A DNA stretch of 64,000 nucleotides from Leptospira ilyithenensis (lineage in GTDB: Bacteria > Spirochaetota > Leptospiria > Leptospirales > Leptospiraceae). Below the pieces are notes generated by a model that worked only from the letters and a program-made list of their open reading frames with translations, was not told the origin of the DNA and did not search any database. A program made the position numbers and the translations under genes. The stretch covers positions 314,207 to 378,206 of the forward strand of contig NZ_RQHV01000042.1 in assembly GCF_004771005.1 (NCBI RefSeq), in the 5' to 3' direction. Below, piece by piece: positions 45,047-54,260 of this stretch (position 1 is the stretch's first letter; each line of letters starts with the position of its first letter).

Positions 45047-45735
45047 ATGGAGATTCCACAGGTTGCAGAACCCGCAGTTAAATAAAACTGAGTGGAGATA
45101 TTTGCAGGAATGGCAACTGTCGGATCTTTTTGAAGTACATAATCCGTTGCTTGGCAACTTCTACTAAATACCCTTAAAGTGACGATACTGTCGCAACCAA
45201 TGGTAATGGAAGCGCCTCCGGTAATCACATTGGAACGAAATGCTTTTGTTTGGATTCCGTCAAAACTGATATTTTGGCTCTGGCCTTGTTTGATTTCGAT
45301 TTCGTCGCCATACTGTTTGTTCGTCACCGCATAACAATCTATAAAAAAATCGGTTCCAATGCAATTGGTTCCTGTTTTTAAACCGGGCAAGCAGGAGCCG
45401 CCTGATTTGGAAACAGTGACAACTCCTGAGTAGGTGCCATCGGGAACGCTCACATAAAGTTCTGTTCCTAAATTGGCCGAGATAGTTGCTTGGGTTTCAT
45501 TGAATCTAACCACGGCATCCAGGCCGAAATTTTCCCCTTTGATCACCACTTCCGTGGCAGGGTAGACTGCATTGAGATTGTTTTGGGTGGGAGTTCCGAT
45601 TTGCGGGGTAACGGTAAAAATGGACGGAGGACTCGCAAGAGCGGCCAACAAGGGGTCCACGCTGGATTTTGCCTGGCACTGGAAAAGCGAAGCAAAAGCA
45701 ATTACCTGAAAAACGGAAAAGTAAAGTTTCTTCAT
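45043..45735 (-). CDS. IPT/TIG-domain lipoprotein
   Basis: A 230-residue protein from the ATG at 45735, the best-placed start behind GGAAGGGG; two other in-frame ATGs lie just upstream. The signal ends in ASLFQC, a lipobox. An Ig-like IPT/TIG domain follows: ITPQIGTPTQ-like start, VIKGENFG, V.FNETQA, VSVPDGTYSGVVTV. The C-terminal part is cysteine-containing and beta-rich. It is likely a surface-exposed or periplasmic binding protein. It stands alone between the hypothetical gene and the crotonase. Confidence 0.75.
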   Translation of the reverse strand: MKKLYFSVFQVIAFASLFQCQAKSSVDPLLAALASPPSIFTVTPQIGTPTQNNLNAVYPATEVVIKGENFGLDAVVRFNETQATISANLGTELYVSVPDGTYSGVVTVSKSGGSCLPGLKTGTNCIGTDFFIDCYAVTNKQYGDEIEIKQGQSQNISFDGIQTKAFRSNVITGGASITIGCDSIVTLRVFSRSCQATDYVLQKDPTVAIPANISTQFYLTAGSATCGISI

Positions 45736-45807
45736 TCCCATAACCCCTTCCATTATCGGAATTCATTGCATGATTTCATTTCTATTTTTTCCTAGGATAA
45801 AAATTCC

Positions 45808-46581
45808 ATGAGCTTTTCTACACTTACGATTACACCCGACGGGATTGCCATTTTACAATTAAATCGCCCTGAGTCTAAGAATGCACTTTCTGTGGCTCTA
45901 CTGGATTCCATTTGGAGCCAGATGAAAGAGATCAGGAACAGTTCCGCAAGGGTTGTGCTGGTCAAAGGTTCGGGTGATTCCTTTTCAGCAGGCGCTGATT
46001 TAAAAGAAAGAATTACTATGTCTCCTACGGCAGTGAAACAATTTCTAAACGATATTAGGGATTGTTTTTTAGAATTGGAAAATCTGCCTCAGCCTACGAT
46101 CGCATGTATCAATGGGTTTGCATTTGGAGGAGGTCTGGAACTTGCCCTTTCCTGCGACATTCGTTATGCGGGAGAATCCGCCGTTGTCGGTCTTACAGAA
46201 ACCAAACTGGGAATCATTCCTGGTGCCGGCGGAACCCAAAGATTGACCAAACTTTTGGGTAAGTCTACCGCCTTGGAATGGATCACTCGGGCAAAAAGAA
46301 TCAGTGCTTCCGAAGGATTGAGAAAGGGTTTGTATCAGGAAATTTTTCCGGATTCCGAATTGGACAAATCCTGTTTTGACATTGCATTGGATATTGCAGA
46401 ATCCGCGCCTATTGCAGTGAGAGCCGCCAAAAAAGCAGTAAACGGTGCGCTTGTTTATGAAGGCAAATCCGCTTTGGATTGGGAAAGACTCTGTTATGCG
46501 GAAACTTTACCCACCAAGGATAGAGTGGAAGCTTTACTTGCATTTAAAGAAAAAAGAAAACCGAAATTTATTGGAGAATGA
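45808..46581 (+). CDS. Enoyl-CoA hydratase/isomerase
   Basis: A 257-residue crotonase with the CoA-binding AGADLKE and oxyanion/catalytic stretch NGFAFGGGLELALSCDIRYA, followed by KLGIIPGAGGTQRL. Both glutamates of the hydratase family are plausible (first in the GGGLELAL region, second in ETKLGIIPGAGG). It would act in fatty-acid or branched-chain acid degradation. It is four bases before dcd in the same direction. Confidence 0.93.
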   Translation: MSFSTLTITPDGIAILQLNRPESKNALSVALLDSIWSQMKEIRNSSARVVLVKGSGDSFSAGADLKERITMSPTAVKQFLNDIRDCFLELENLPQPTIACINGFAFGGGLELALSCDIRYAGESAVVGLTETKLGIIPGAGGTQRLTKLLGKSTALEWITRAKRISASEGLRKGLYQEIFPDSELDKSCFDIALDIAESAPIAVRAAKKAVNGALVYEGKSALDWERLCYAETLPTKDRVEALLAFKEKRKPKFIGE

Positions 46582-46584
46582 TCT

Positions 46585-47109
46585 GTGATTTTAACCGGAC
46601 GCGAAATATTAAAAAAACTGGGAACTGATATAAAAATCGAACCATACAATCCCGATTTGCTTAACCCGAATTCATATAACCTTTGTTTGGACAAAGACTT
46701 GTTGGTTTATTCCTCATTTCCTTTGGACATGAAAAAACCTAACCCTGTGGAAAAACTGACCATTCCCGAAGAAGGATTACTTTTGGAACCGGGGAAGTTG
46801 TACTTAGGTAGAACGATTGAATATACGGAAACTCATAACTTGGTTCCCATGTTGGAAGGAAGATCTTCCATCGGAAGGTTGGGGATGTTTGTTCATATCA
46901 CCGCTGGGTTCGGCGACGTGGGATTCAAAGGTTTTTGGACTTTGGAAATCCAAGTGATCCATCCTTTGCGGGTGTATTCCGGAGTTCAGATTTGCCAGAT
47001 TTTTTATCATACTGTTGCAGGTGAGATTGAAGAATATAAATCGGGAAAATACCAAGGCAACCAGGGGATTCAGCCTTCTTTATTGTATAAGGATTTTGAG
47101 AAGAAGTAA
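46585..47109 (+). CDS. dcd: dCTP deaminase
   Basis: A 174-residue protein from a GTG at 46585. It has the dCTP deaminase/dUTPase-like core EGRSSIGRLG, HITAGFGDVGFKG and YQGNQGIQPS, with the family length. It converts dCTP to dUTP, feeding thymidylate synthesis. It is linked to the crotonase by a four-base gap, an association without functional logic. A strong intrinsic terminator follows. Confidence 0.95.
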   Translation: MILTGREILKKLGTDIKIEPYNPDLLNPNSYNLCLDKDLLVYSSFPLDMKKPNPVEKLTIPEEGLLLEPGKLYLGRTIEYTETHNLVPMLEGRSSIGRLGMFVHITAGFGDVGFKGFWTLEIQVIHPLRVYSGVQICQIFYHTVAGEIEEYKSGKYQGNQGIQPSLLYKDFEKK

Positions 47110-47114
47110 AAAAA

Positions 47115-47140
47115 GAAAGGGGGCGAAAACCCCCTAATAT
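47115..47140. terminator. Intrinsic terminator after dcd
   Basis: A GGGGG / CCCCC stem (47119-47123 with 47130-47134) with a six-base loop and T-rich flank on the plus strand and A-run/T-run on the other, so it can serve the convergent DUF2147 gene too. Confidence 0.75.
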
Positions 47141-47148
47141 ATATTAAG

Positions 47149-47673
47149 TTATTTTTTCTTTTTGTCTACGCAATCCCATCTAGGGTCGTCCAAATTCACA
47201 CCGGAAAGTCTGGTCCAAGTATTTGTTTTTCCGATAAATGTAAGGGAACAAAGTGTACCTTTGAGATCCAGTTTTTGGCCGCCTTCCAACACGGTGAATT
47301 TACCGCAGTAGGTTTTACCGTCACGTGGGTTGTAAATTTTTCCGTTCTTATATAGACCTTCTCCTTCATAATTGAATCCGGAAATAAATTGCATTCCTAA
47401 GTTAGGGCGGGTGCGAAGTTTCGGATCTTCATTGTTGTGATCCAGATAAGGAGTGCCGGGAACACCTTTGTCTTTGTCTTTTTCGGGATAAGCATTGTCT
47501 TTGATACAAATTGTCTTTCCGCAGTACTTGTCACCACATTTGAAAATTTCGATTACCGCGTCTTTTTCCGGTGGAATATATTTGCCAAGAGCAGCATCAG
47601 CTTCTTGTGCAGAAATAGAAGCGGTGATTCCGATGGATACTAAACCAATACATAGGGCATGTCTGTAATTCAT
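47149..47673 (-). CDS. DUF2147 secreted protein
   Basis: A 174-residue protein from the ATG at 47673, with AAGGATG six bases upstream. A signal peptide (residues 1-22, ending ISAQ) is followed by a DUF2147-like lipocalin-type beta barrel: GKYIPPEKDAVIEIF, CGDKYCGKTICI, PYLDHNN..., GLYKNGKIYNPRDGKTY, LDLKGTL, and TWTRL near the end. Members are secreted and of unknown function, perhaps lipid binding. It is a single-gene unit. Confidence 0.82.
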   Translation of the reverse strand: MNYRHALCIGLVSIGITASISAQEADAALGKYIPPEKDAVIEIFKCGDKYCGKTICIKDNAYPEKDKDKGVPGTPYLDHNNEDPKLRTRPNLGMQFISGFNYEGEGLYKNGKIYNPRDGKTYCGKFTVLEGGQKLDLKGTLCSLTFIGKTNTWTRLSGVNLDDPRWDCVDKKKK

Positions 47674-47815
47674 AATCATCCTTATTCTTATAGAGAATTA
47701 ATTCCCATATTTTATAAAAAAGCCAAAAAGATGGCAAGCTTTGTTTTTATTATGATTAATATATAAACCGAATCGTAATAAAAAATGAAGAGAAGTAGTG
47801 GAGACGGGATTGGGT

Positions 47816-47848
47816 TTTGAAAATCCCCGGGAAAGTTCCCGAGGATTT
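47816..47848 (-). terminator. Intrinsic terminator after the large SpoIIE gene
   Basis: A near-perfect 13-base inverted repeat (AAATCC-x-CGGGAA arms at 47821-47833 and 47836-47848) with a short loop; on the minus strand it is followed by TTTTC. It lies directly after the stop of the phosphatase at 47861. Confidence 0.75.
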
Positions 47849-47860
47849 AAGAGTGAGGGT

Positions 47861-50800
47861 TTAGTTTAAGCTAGTTGCTTTGTCCAAAAGTTTTGTCAGT
47901 TTAACAACGTTCTTGTTGTCAGGATCAATCCCTTGCGCACGTGTCACATATGTTAGTGCACGATCTACATTCCCCATCAACCGACTCACATCCGCAAGAT
48001 TGATCAGATTTTGAAAATTTTCAGGATCCAATTTCAAAGCTTCTTGTGCTGCTTTCAAAGCTCCTTCATAATTTCCTAATTTTTTTTCAGACATTGCAAG
48101 ATAGTACCAATATTCGGAAACAGTTTCATTTTCTCTTAGGAACTCTGTCAGTACTTTCGCCGCGACATCGTAGTCTTTGCCTTTGTAACTAACGAGTCCC
48201 AAAAACTTGTTCAGCTTTTGATTGGAGGAATCCGAAAGAAAGGCTTTTTTCATTACACTGATAGCACGTTCAATCTCTCCATTTTGGTAGAAATTTTTGC
48301 CTTCTTCAAATGCACCTGAAGTGGTAAGCGTCTTGTCCCAATCTTCCGATTGTGGTTCAAAGTATTCGTCAACCGGAGCATCCATAATGGAGTTGTCATC
48401 GTTTTGTCTGGCGATTCCCGCTTTATCATCTTTGAATATGATACTCATCATGGAAATATCATCTGTAATTTCCCCTGATTCTTTGATAAGGGCTTCTACT
48501 TTGTAAATATCTCCGTTTGCTTGTTCTATGTATTTTAAAACTTGGAATTCATCTTCATTGATCGTACGAACGTCTTCGTCAGGAGTAAGATCGATATCGT
48601 CACGTCCGTCCGAACCGATGATCAGGTTGTCACCGGCTAACAATTGGAAGGTTTGAACTTCGAAAGGATACTCAGAATCCAAACCTAGTTTTCTTAATTT
48701 TAATTCGGTTTCGATAAAGCTGGCTTTTCCGTCTCTGTAAAGAATGCTGAAAGGATGTTCCGCATTGAAATACCAGATTTTTCCGGTTTCATCGTCAATG
48801 AGCATTACAGTTGCAGAGATTACCATTGTTCCGCTGAAGGATTTGAATACGGAATTCACCTCTTCATAAACATCAGTTAGCCATTCTTCGGGAGTTCTGT
48901 TTAAGATACGTTTGTTTCCCGCTGACCTTGCGATGATAGAGTTCATAACGACTCCCATAACAAGCGATCCGCCGGCACCCTGCATCGACTTGCCCATGGC
49001 ATCACCGTTCATCACCATTGTAAAACGTCTGAAGTCATCCGGTTTTCCCAGCTTTAGATTACCTGTGATACAAATATCTCCCCCCAAGTCTCCCGTTTTG
49101 TTCCTAAATTCGAAGGTTTTCTTTTGGTGAACAAAGAAATCGGATTTGATATTGGTAGATTTGTTTGCGTTGAAGAAAAGCGGTTTTGCCAAAAGGGAAG
49201 TAAGGAAATAGTCCCCGTCCTGCTGAACTTTCAATTTATGGATCTCATCCATTTTTTCCTGGAGTTCTTTGGTTCTTTCTTTTACTTTTGCTTCCAGGTT
49301 TTCCGCATAATCCTGGAGTTCTCTTCTTGCATCACGGATAGATGTCACCATTCCGTTGAAGGATTCTGCGAGGTATCCGATCTCATCATTTACCTGAATG
49401 GGGATTTCTACTTCTAGATTTCCCTGGTTTACTTTTTCCACACCGGAAAGCAAACTGTATAATGGGTTAACAAGTGTTGCACGGAAGAAAAGAGGGAAAA
49501 TAACGAGCAATACAACAAGAACAATTGCAAGAATGACTAACTCCAATCTTGCGGACTTGTGCATGTAAGCACGGTAATCTTTGTAGTAATATCCTACTTC
49601 ATAATTGATTTTTTTCTTCGCATCATAGGCGATATAGGCCACATAATGAGAGAGTCCGTCCAAGTCCTGGCGGTAATGGCGTGTTAAGTCAGGTTTGAAA
49701 TAACGGAAGTATTTCAAAAATTCAAGTTTCAGATCTTTTCCTGAAATTTCTTTTCCGTCCCATTGGCAATTGTCTATATGTTTTAAAATAGAGTCACGGA
49801 ACGTATCCACATTCTTTACTTTTTGAATATAAGAAGTTCCTTCTTCACAGAAATTAGAAGCATTAATATCTGTTAGTTTATTGGTATTGATAAAAGTTCT
49901 TTTGTTGAGCTTTTCGACCAGTAAATTGACAGATTCTTTCAACTCTTGGTTGTCCAAAGAAACATTTTCTTCCAAGTGGGCGAGGATTGAATTTTTATAA
50001 CCTTCAAAATAAGAAGGAGCTTTGTTTAAAATCCCAATCAAAGCTTTGCGATAACCTGTAGAATCCAAACTTGCAATTTCTTTATAAAGATAAGTATTGT
50101 ACAAGTCGGCTTGGACCAAAGGTAAATCCAAACTCATTGATTCCGGGTAATGTTTTTTTCTGAGGCTCTGGGAGGCGACGTCGTATTCCAAAATAAATAC
50201 AATGTCTTTTGCTTGTTCCCCTCCTTCCAGAGCGCGCAATGTTTTTTGAATTGTTGCGTTATCGTAAGCAGCTTCTTTTTCCTGGTCTACCAAGTAACTG
50301 AAAGTCTGCATGACCAGAAGCATGGTAACAAAAGAGATCCCCACGATTTTAACCATGAAAGTGGTACGTTCATTGCTCGTATTGATGAACACAATTGTAA
50401 TGGAAAAGAATGCCAAAGTGAAAAGTAACACGAGAGCTGTCAGATAAGTTGATCTTTCCATAGCTCCGTCACGGCTCATAACATTCGTTACGTTAGGAAC
50501 GATCGCGGCAATCAATCCCGCAAGTACCATTGCCAAAAGCGCTTTTCTTTTGCCTTTTTCCATTTTATAAAGGCGATACCCCGGAAGAAAAACGAAAGTA
50601 ATAAAGGAAAATCCTACAATGAATATCCCTAGGATTTTACTTGCGCCTTCCGCGTTAAAGTCCCAATGATGTGCGGTGAAGTGGTATTTCTTTTCGCTGA
50701 TGAATGTTTGATAGAAAAACCAAAGAACTACGATACTTGCCACAGCGTACATAATGTACAGAAACATATCCGCCATTTTCTTATCCGCATCATTCGGAAA

Positions 50801-51088
50801 CCGAAAGAAAAACTGCCCGAAGTGTACGATACCGAAAAGAATCAGTCCCCCCGTCAACCAGCGATGGTAAGCTGCAATAGGATGGTAGTAAAATGCAGCG
50901 ACAAAGTAACCCAACTGAAATAAAGAGAGGTAAACGCAGGCAAGGCCTAACTGTTTTGTGGCGGGAGTTTTGTCTCTTAAGGTGAGAAAGAAGGTCGCTA
51001 AAATGCCTGTCAGGACGGTGACTATGAGACTTCCGAAGGTATAGTAGTTGGTTAATACGTGTTCAGTGGAGAAAATATTTTCAGTCAT
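47861..51088 (-). CDS. Large SpoIIE phosphatase with membrane sensor, HAMP and TPR domains
   Basis: A 1075-residue protein. The N-terminal 240 residues form about seven membrane helices (7TM-like). A further helix (about 245-265), a large extracytoplasmic region (270-525), a membrane helix (about 528-552) and a HAMP domain (NPLYSLLSGVEKVNQGN, 552-605) follow, then a coiled coil. The SpoIIE phosphatase domain (about 660-890) has GGDICITG, MGKSMQGAG and GSDGRDD; the metal motifs are less canonical than in the protein at 1-1911. Residues 955-1075 hold three TPR repeats (YYLAMSEKKLGNYEGALKAAQEAL). Such phosphatases release sigma factors through STAS proteins. The TPR tail may dock partners. Confidence 0.88.
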   Translation of the reverse strand: MTENIFSTEHVLTNYYTFGSLIVTVLTGILATFFLTLRDKTPATKQLGLACVYLSLFQLGYFVAAFYYHPIAAYHRWLTGGLILFGIVHFGQFFFRFPNDADKKMADMFLYIMYAVASIVVLWFFYQTFISEKKYHFTAHHWDFNAEGASKILGIFIVGFSFITFVFLPGYRLYKMEKGKRKALLAMVLAGLIAAIVPNVTNVMSRDGAMERSTYLTALVLLFTLAFFSITIVFINTSNERTTFMVKIVGISFVTMLLVMQTFSYLVDQEKEAAYDNATIQKTLRALEGGEQAKDIVFILEYDVASQSLRKKHYPESMSLDLPLVQADLYNTYLYKEIASLDSTGYRKALIGILNKAPSYFEGYKNSILAHLEENVSLDNQELKESVNLLVEKLNKRTFINTNKLTDINASNFCEEGTSYIQKVKNVDTFRDSILKHIDNCQWDGKEISGKDLKLEFLKYFRYFKPDLTRHYRQDLDGLSHYVAYIAYDAKKKINYEVGYYYKDYRAYMHKSARLELVILAIVLVVLLVIFPLFFRATLVNPLYSLLSGVEKVNQGNLEVEIPIQVNDEIGYLAESFNGMVTSIRDARRELQDYAENLEAKVKERTKELQEKMDEIHKLKVQQDGDYFLTSLLAKPLFFNANKSTNIKSDFFVHQKKTFEFRNKTGDLGGDICITGNLKLGKPDDFRRFTMVMNGDAMGKSMQGAGGSLVMGVVMNSIIARSAGNKRILNRTPEEWLTDVYEEVNSVFKSFSGTMVISATVMLIDDETGKIWYFNAEHPFSILYRDGKASFIETELKLRKLGLDSEYPFEVQTFQLLAGDNLIIGSDGRDDIDLTPDEDVRTINEDEFQVLKYIEQANGDIYKVEALIKESGEITDDISMMSIIFKDDKAGIARQNDDNSIMDAPVDEYFEPQSEDWDKTLTTSGAFEEGKNFYQNGEIERAISVMKKAFLSDSSNQKLNKFLGLVSYKGKDYDVAAKVLTEFLRENETVSEYWYYLAMSEKKLGNYEGALKAAQEALKLDPENFQNLINLADVSRLMGNVDRALTYVTRAQGIDPDNKNVVKLTKLLDKATSLN

Positions 51089-51164
51089 AATGGGGGACTT
51101 CTATAAGTGGGGGATATCCTGCAAAATCGTAACAAAATTACATCGTAAAGCAATACATTTTCAA

Positions 51165-51202
51165 TAGAAAAGACATTTGGGTGCAGTGCACCAAAATGTC
51201 TT
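51165..51202 (-). terminator. Intrinsic terminator of rlpA
   Basis: A 15-base inverted repeat (AAGACATTTGGGTGC with GCACCAAAATGTCTT, one mismatch) with loop AGT; on the minus strand it is followed by TTTTCTATT. It lies just downstream of the RlpA gene and 5' of the large phosphatase. Confidence 0.8.
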
Positions 51203-51234
51203 GGTTGGATTCTAGGGATAGGATGTTTCTTCGA

Positions 51235-52140
51235 TTACTTATTAGGAATAAAGCAATCAATCCCATCGTATTTTAAACGTGTTTTGAGAGACTCCGCCTT
51301 AGTTCGATCGGAAAAATCTCCTACTTGGACCACGTATTTGCCCTCTCGCGGATAAACAAAAACCGACTGCTTATAATCCGTTTTTAAAGTTTCCTTATAT
51401 TTGAGAGCTCTTTCCTGTTCGTTGAACACACCGACTTGCACCGTATAACCTTTTGGGTTTTGTGAAGAAGCGGGTGGTTTGGAAGTCAGATTTCCAGGTT
51501 TCACGGGAGTCAATTTTTCCGGTTTGGCGGGAACATCATCTAAAAGTTCCGTATCATCCAAATCGGCACCGTCCAGATCTTCGCTCACCGATTCTCCTTT
51601 TTTGAGAACTCGGATTCCTACTTTGGTAATCCCTTTGTCTTTGAATTCTAGAAGCTCTGCCGTTTTTTCGGAAACATCTACGATTCTTTCATCTACAAAG
51701 GGCCCTCGGTCATTGATGCGAACGACAGCTTCTTTATTATTTTCTAAATTTTGAATCTTGACCAGAGAACCGATGGGCAACGTTCTGTGTGCTCCCGTCA
51801 GTTTCATTCGATCGAAAGGTTCTCCACTTGCAGTCGGTCTTCCCTGGAACTTTTGACCATACCAGGAAGAGAGTCCTACTTCATCAAAACTCCCCGAAGC
51901 ATTTGCTTTTTTCTCAGGCAATGCCAAACCTTCTCCCGTAGATTTAGGTTTAGAATCTAAATCATCCAGGATGGATTTGGTGACGGCTTCGTCTGAGGAA
52001 GCTGTGGATCTATTTTTCTGCGATCTTTCGAAAAATATATCTTCCGGATCGCCGGAAGCACTGTAATTTCTTCGTGTGGCTTCTGTGGAAGAACACGAAA
52101 TAAGGCATAATACTACTGAAAAGAATATCAGTTTTTGCAT
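51235..52140 (-). CDS. rlpA: RlpA-like lipoprotein with SPOR domain
   Basis: A 301-residue lipoprotein (signal ending CLISC) with a double-psi beta-barrel domain (about 90-180): SSWYGQKFQGRPTASGEPFD, LTGAHRTLPIGS, VVRINDRGPF, containing the His and Asp used by RlpA lytic transglycosylases. A Pro/Lys-rich linker follows, and a C-terminal SPOR domain (about 225-301; YTVQVGVFNEQERAL) that binds denuded glycan at division sites. It probably cleaves peptidoglycan strands during cell separation. AAGGGG lies 6-7 bases before the start. A strong terminator follows. Confidence 0.93.
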   Translation of the reverse strand: MQKLIFFSVVLCLISCSSTEATRRNYSASGDPEDIFFERSQKNRSTASSDEAVTKSILDDLDSKPKSTGEGLALPEKKANASGSFDEVGLSSWYGQKFQGRPTASGEPFDRMKLTGAHRTLPIGSLVKIQNLENNKEAVVRINDRGPFVDERIVDVSEKTAELLEFKDKGITKVGIRVLKKGESVSEDLDGADLDDTELLDDVPAKPEKLTPVKPGNLTSKPPASSQNPKGYTVQVGVFNEQERALKYKETLKTDYKQSVFVYPREGKYVVQVGDFSDRTKAESLKTRLKYDGIDCFIPNK

Positions 52141-52248
52141 AACTATCCCCTTCTTTTGGAATCTATAGAAAGTTTCGGAGAGTTTTTCGATTCTCCTTTA
52201 CATTTTTCTTTGCTGGTAATGGTTTTTCTGATTCGATAAGATTCTATA

Positions 52249-53145
52249 ATGGGCGCCGAAGGATTACAATCTTGGTTCAATGATGCGGTTCGACTGGAAA
52301 AATCAGGTCAGTCGGCGGAAGCGAAACGTTTGTATGAAAAAATCATTCAGGAAGATTCCGCTTATTATCTCGCCTATCAAAATTTAGGCGTGATTTATGT
52401 GAAAGAGAATGATCATGTGCGGGCGACTCAGTTTTTTTCCCAAGCGGTTAAAATCCATCCCGATTTCAAAAATTGTTACAATATCGCCGTTTCCTTCTTT
52501 CGTTTGAAAGAATTGGAAAAATCAATTCACTTCTTAAAACAGGCGTTAAAGTTTGAAAAGAAGTTCGTTTTGGCGCATCTATTACTAGCACAGATTTATC
52601 AAATCAATGAAAATGATGAAAAGACGGAAGTGTATCTTACCAATGTGGTGAAGATTGATCCGAACCACAAAACGGCATTAGGAGGGCTGGCTATGTTCTA
52701 TTACGAAAGGAATCGTTATCCGGAAAGTTTGAAAATGTTGGAAAGGTATCTTTTGCTTTATCCGGGCAATTCGCAGTTGAGACTGATCCAATCTGATATT
52801 TTGGCGAAACAGGGAAATTACAAAGCCTCTGCCACTCTTCTCACGGAGATAGCAACACATGATTCCGGATTTGTTTCTTTTAACCAAACCTTGGAAAAGG
52901 CATGGGGAGAAGAAGATGCTTTGGCAAAGGAAAGTTTGCATCGAATTCAAGGGAACGCTAAGAAGAAACTAAAGGAATTCAAAACCAAATTGGAACTTTC
53001 CCGCGAAAACCCGGAAGAATTTTTACCTCCTGACCCCCAGGAAGCTATGGATTTGAGTTTGCTTTATCTATTTAACGGAAATCCGGAAAAAGCGATGCAG
53101 TATTTGGTATTTGCTCAAAAGATGAAGGAAAATACAGAAACTTAA
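52249..53145 (+). CDS. TPR-repeat protein
   Basis: A 298-residue protein made mostly of tetratricopeptide repeats (for example YYLAYQNLGVIYVKENDHVRA, FYYERNRYPESLKMLERYL), each with the usual small residues at helix contact positions. No signal peptide. It should be a protein-interaction scaffold. It is followed after three to nine bases by another TPR-like gene, so the two may act together. Confidence 0.85.
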   Translation: MGAEGLQSWFNDAVRLEKSGQSAEAKRLYEKIIQEDSAYYLAYQNLGVIYVKENDHVRATQFFSQAVKIHPDFKNCYNIAVSFFRLKELEKSIHFLKQALKFEKKFVLAHLLLAQIYQINENDEKTEVYLTNVVKIDPNHKTALGGLAMFYYERNRYPESLKMLERYLLLYPGNSQLRLIQSDILAKQGNYKASATLLTEIATHDSGFVSFNQTLEKAWGEEDALAKESLHRIQGNAKKKLKEFKTKLELSRENPEEFLPPDPQEAMDLSLLYLFNGNPEKAMQYLVFAQKMKENTET

Positions 53146-53154
53146 GGTTTGTTT

Positions 53155-54069
53155 TTGAAAAATACCCTTCTTCTTTTCGTTCTATTCAGTTCCAGTTTTT
53201 GTTCTTACTCCGTCCGAAACCAGGAGGCTTTGGAATCGGATCAGAAGTTTATAAAACTGAGTGAAACGGATCCTGCTTTCCGCTGCAATCAGGAGTCTCT
53301 CCATTATGCTAGAAAAGGCGATCTGAACCGGGCGGAGCTGGCTTGGGACGGTTGCGCAAAAGAATTTTTTCAGAGCTACCAAATCCACCTAAATAGGCTT
53401 AGGTTTTATTATGTTTTGGAAGAATACGAAATTATTAAGAGAAAAATCGAATCGGATTCCCCTGCCAGGAATTCTCCGGTTTATACAAAAATAGTACAAG
53501 AGTTATACGATACTTTGCGTTGGGAAGAAAGGGTCATTGTCCTCGATGCTCTTTCCCGGGTCAGAGGTTGGGAATTGTATTCTTATGAAGAATTGGCAAA
53601 TTATTATCTCCATCAGGGAAATTTTCCCTTCGCCGAATCCTATTACAACCAAGTATTGGAAATCAATCCGTTCCATGAAGACGCACTTTTCGGGATGACG
53701 GAAATTCAAACTCATAATGAGAAATGGTATTCCGTTTTGGATTATGGAAAGTCTTTGGTAGTCGCTGCTAAAAAAAATAAAGATTTTCATTATTTTTTAC
53801 TGAAAGCCAATTATGAATTGGGGCGTTATGCGGAAGGGCTTAAATGGGTTGAGAATGCCTCGGACAAAGAAAAATCGCAAATCTCGTTTTTAGAAGTTTG
53901 GCGGGATTTGCTTCTGCTTTCCAAAGATAAACCCAATTGGAATCCTCTTCTTCCTTATTACCGAAAAGCGGTCGCAGAAGGTTATGCGGTTCCGGAATCC
54001 GTTTTTTTTCCTACTTTGGATGCTTCGGGACGGGAAGCGAGAAAAGCAATTCGAACGGGAAGAGAATAG
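53155..54069 (+). CDS. TPR-like lipoprotein
   Basis: A 304-residue protein from a TTG at 53155, seven bases after AAGG; another TTG lies at 53149. The signal ends in FSSSFC, a lipobox. The rest is helical with TPR-type pairs (YLHQGNFPFAESYYNQVLEI, YELGRYAEGLKWVENA). It follows the cytoplasmic TPR gene closely, so an inner/outer compartment pair is conceivable. No enzymatic motif. Confidence 0.7.
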   Translation: MKNTLLLFVLFSSSFCSYSVRNQEALESDQKFIKLSETDPAFRCNQESLHYARKGDLNRAELAWDGCAKEFFQSYQIHLNRLRFYYVLEEYEIIKRKIESDSPARNSPVYTKIVQELYDTLRWEERVIVLDALSRVRGWELYSYEELANYYLHQGNFPFAESYYNQVLEINPFHEDALFGMTEIQTHNEKWYSVLDYGKSLVVAAKKNKDFHYFLLKANYELGRYAEGLKWVENASDKEKSQISFLEVWRDLLLLSKDKPNWNPLLPYYRKAVAEGYAVPESVFFPTLDASGREARKAIRTGRE

Positions 54070-54174
54070 TGGACAAAGATTCGAGCATTGGCGTGATTTT
54101 AGGCTACAAATTATCTGTGTTATCGTTTTGTATTGTAAGGACTTACCTCGCGTGCCATTTGTACTTAACAACTG

Positions 54175-54188
54175 ACAAGTGGTCTTGT
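54175..54188. promoter_or_regulatory. Inverted repeat upstream of the Fic gene
   Basis: ACAAG-TGGT-CTTGT is a perfect five-base inverted repeat 73-86 bases before the Fic ATG. A TTGACA box lies at 54223-54228. It may be an operator; Fic proteins with a C-terminal winged helix, like this one, can autoregulate. Confidence 0.3.
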
Positions 54189-54260
54189 GACATAATCAGC
54201 ATCGTTCTTTATGACAAAAACATTGACAAATAGTATGTGATATTTGACGATAAATTTGTC

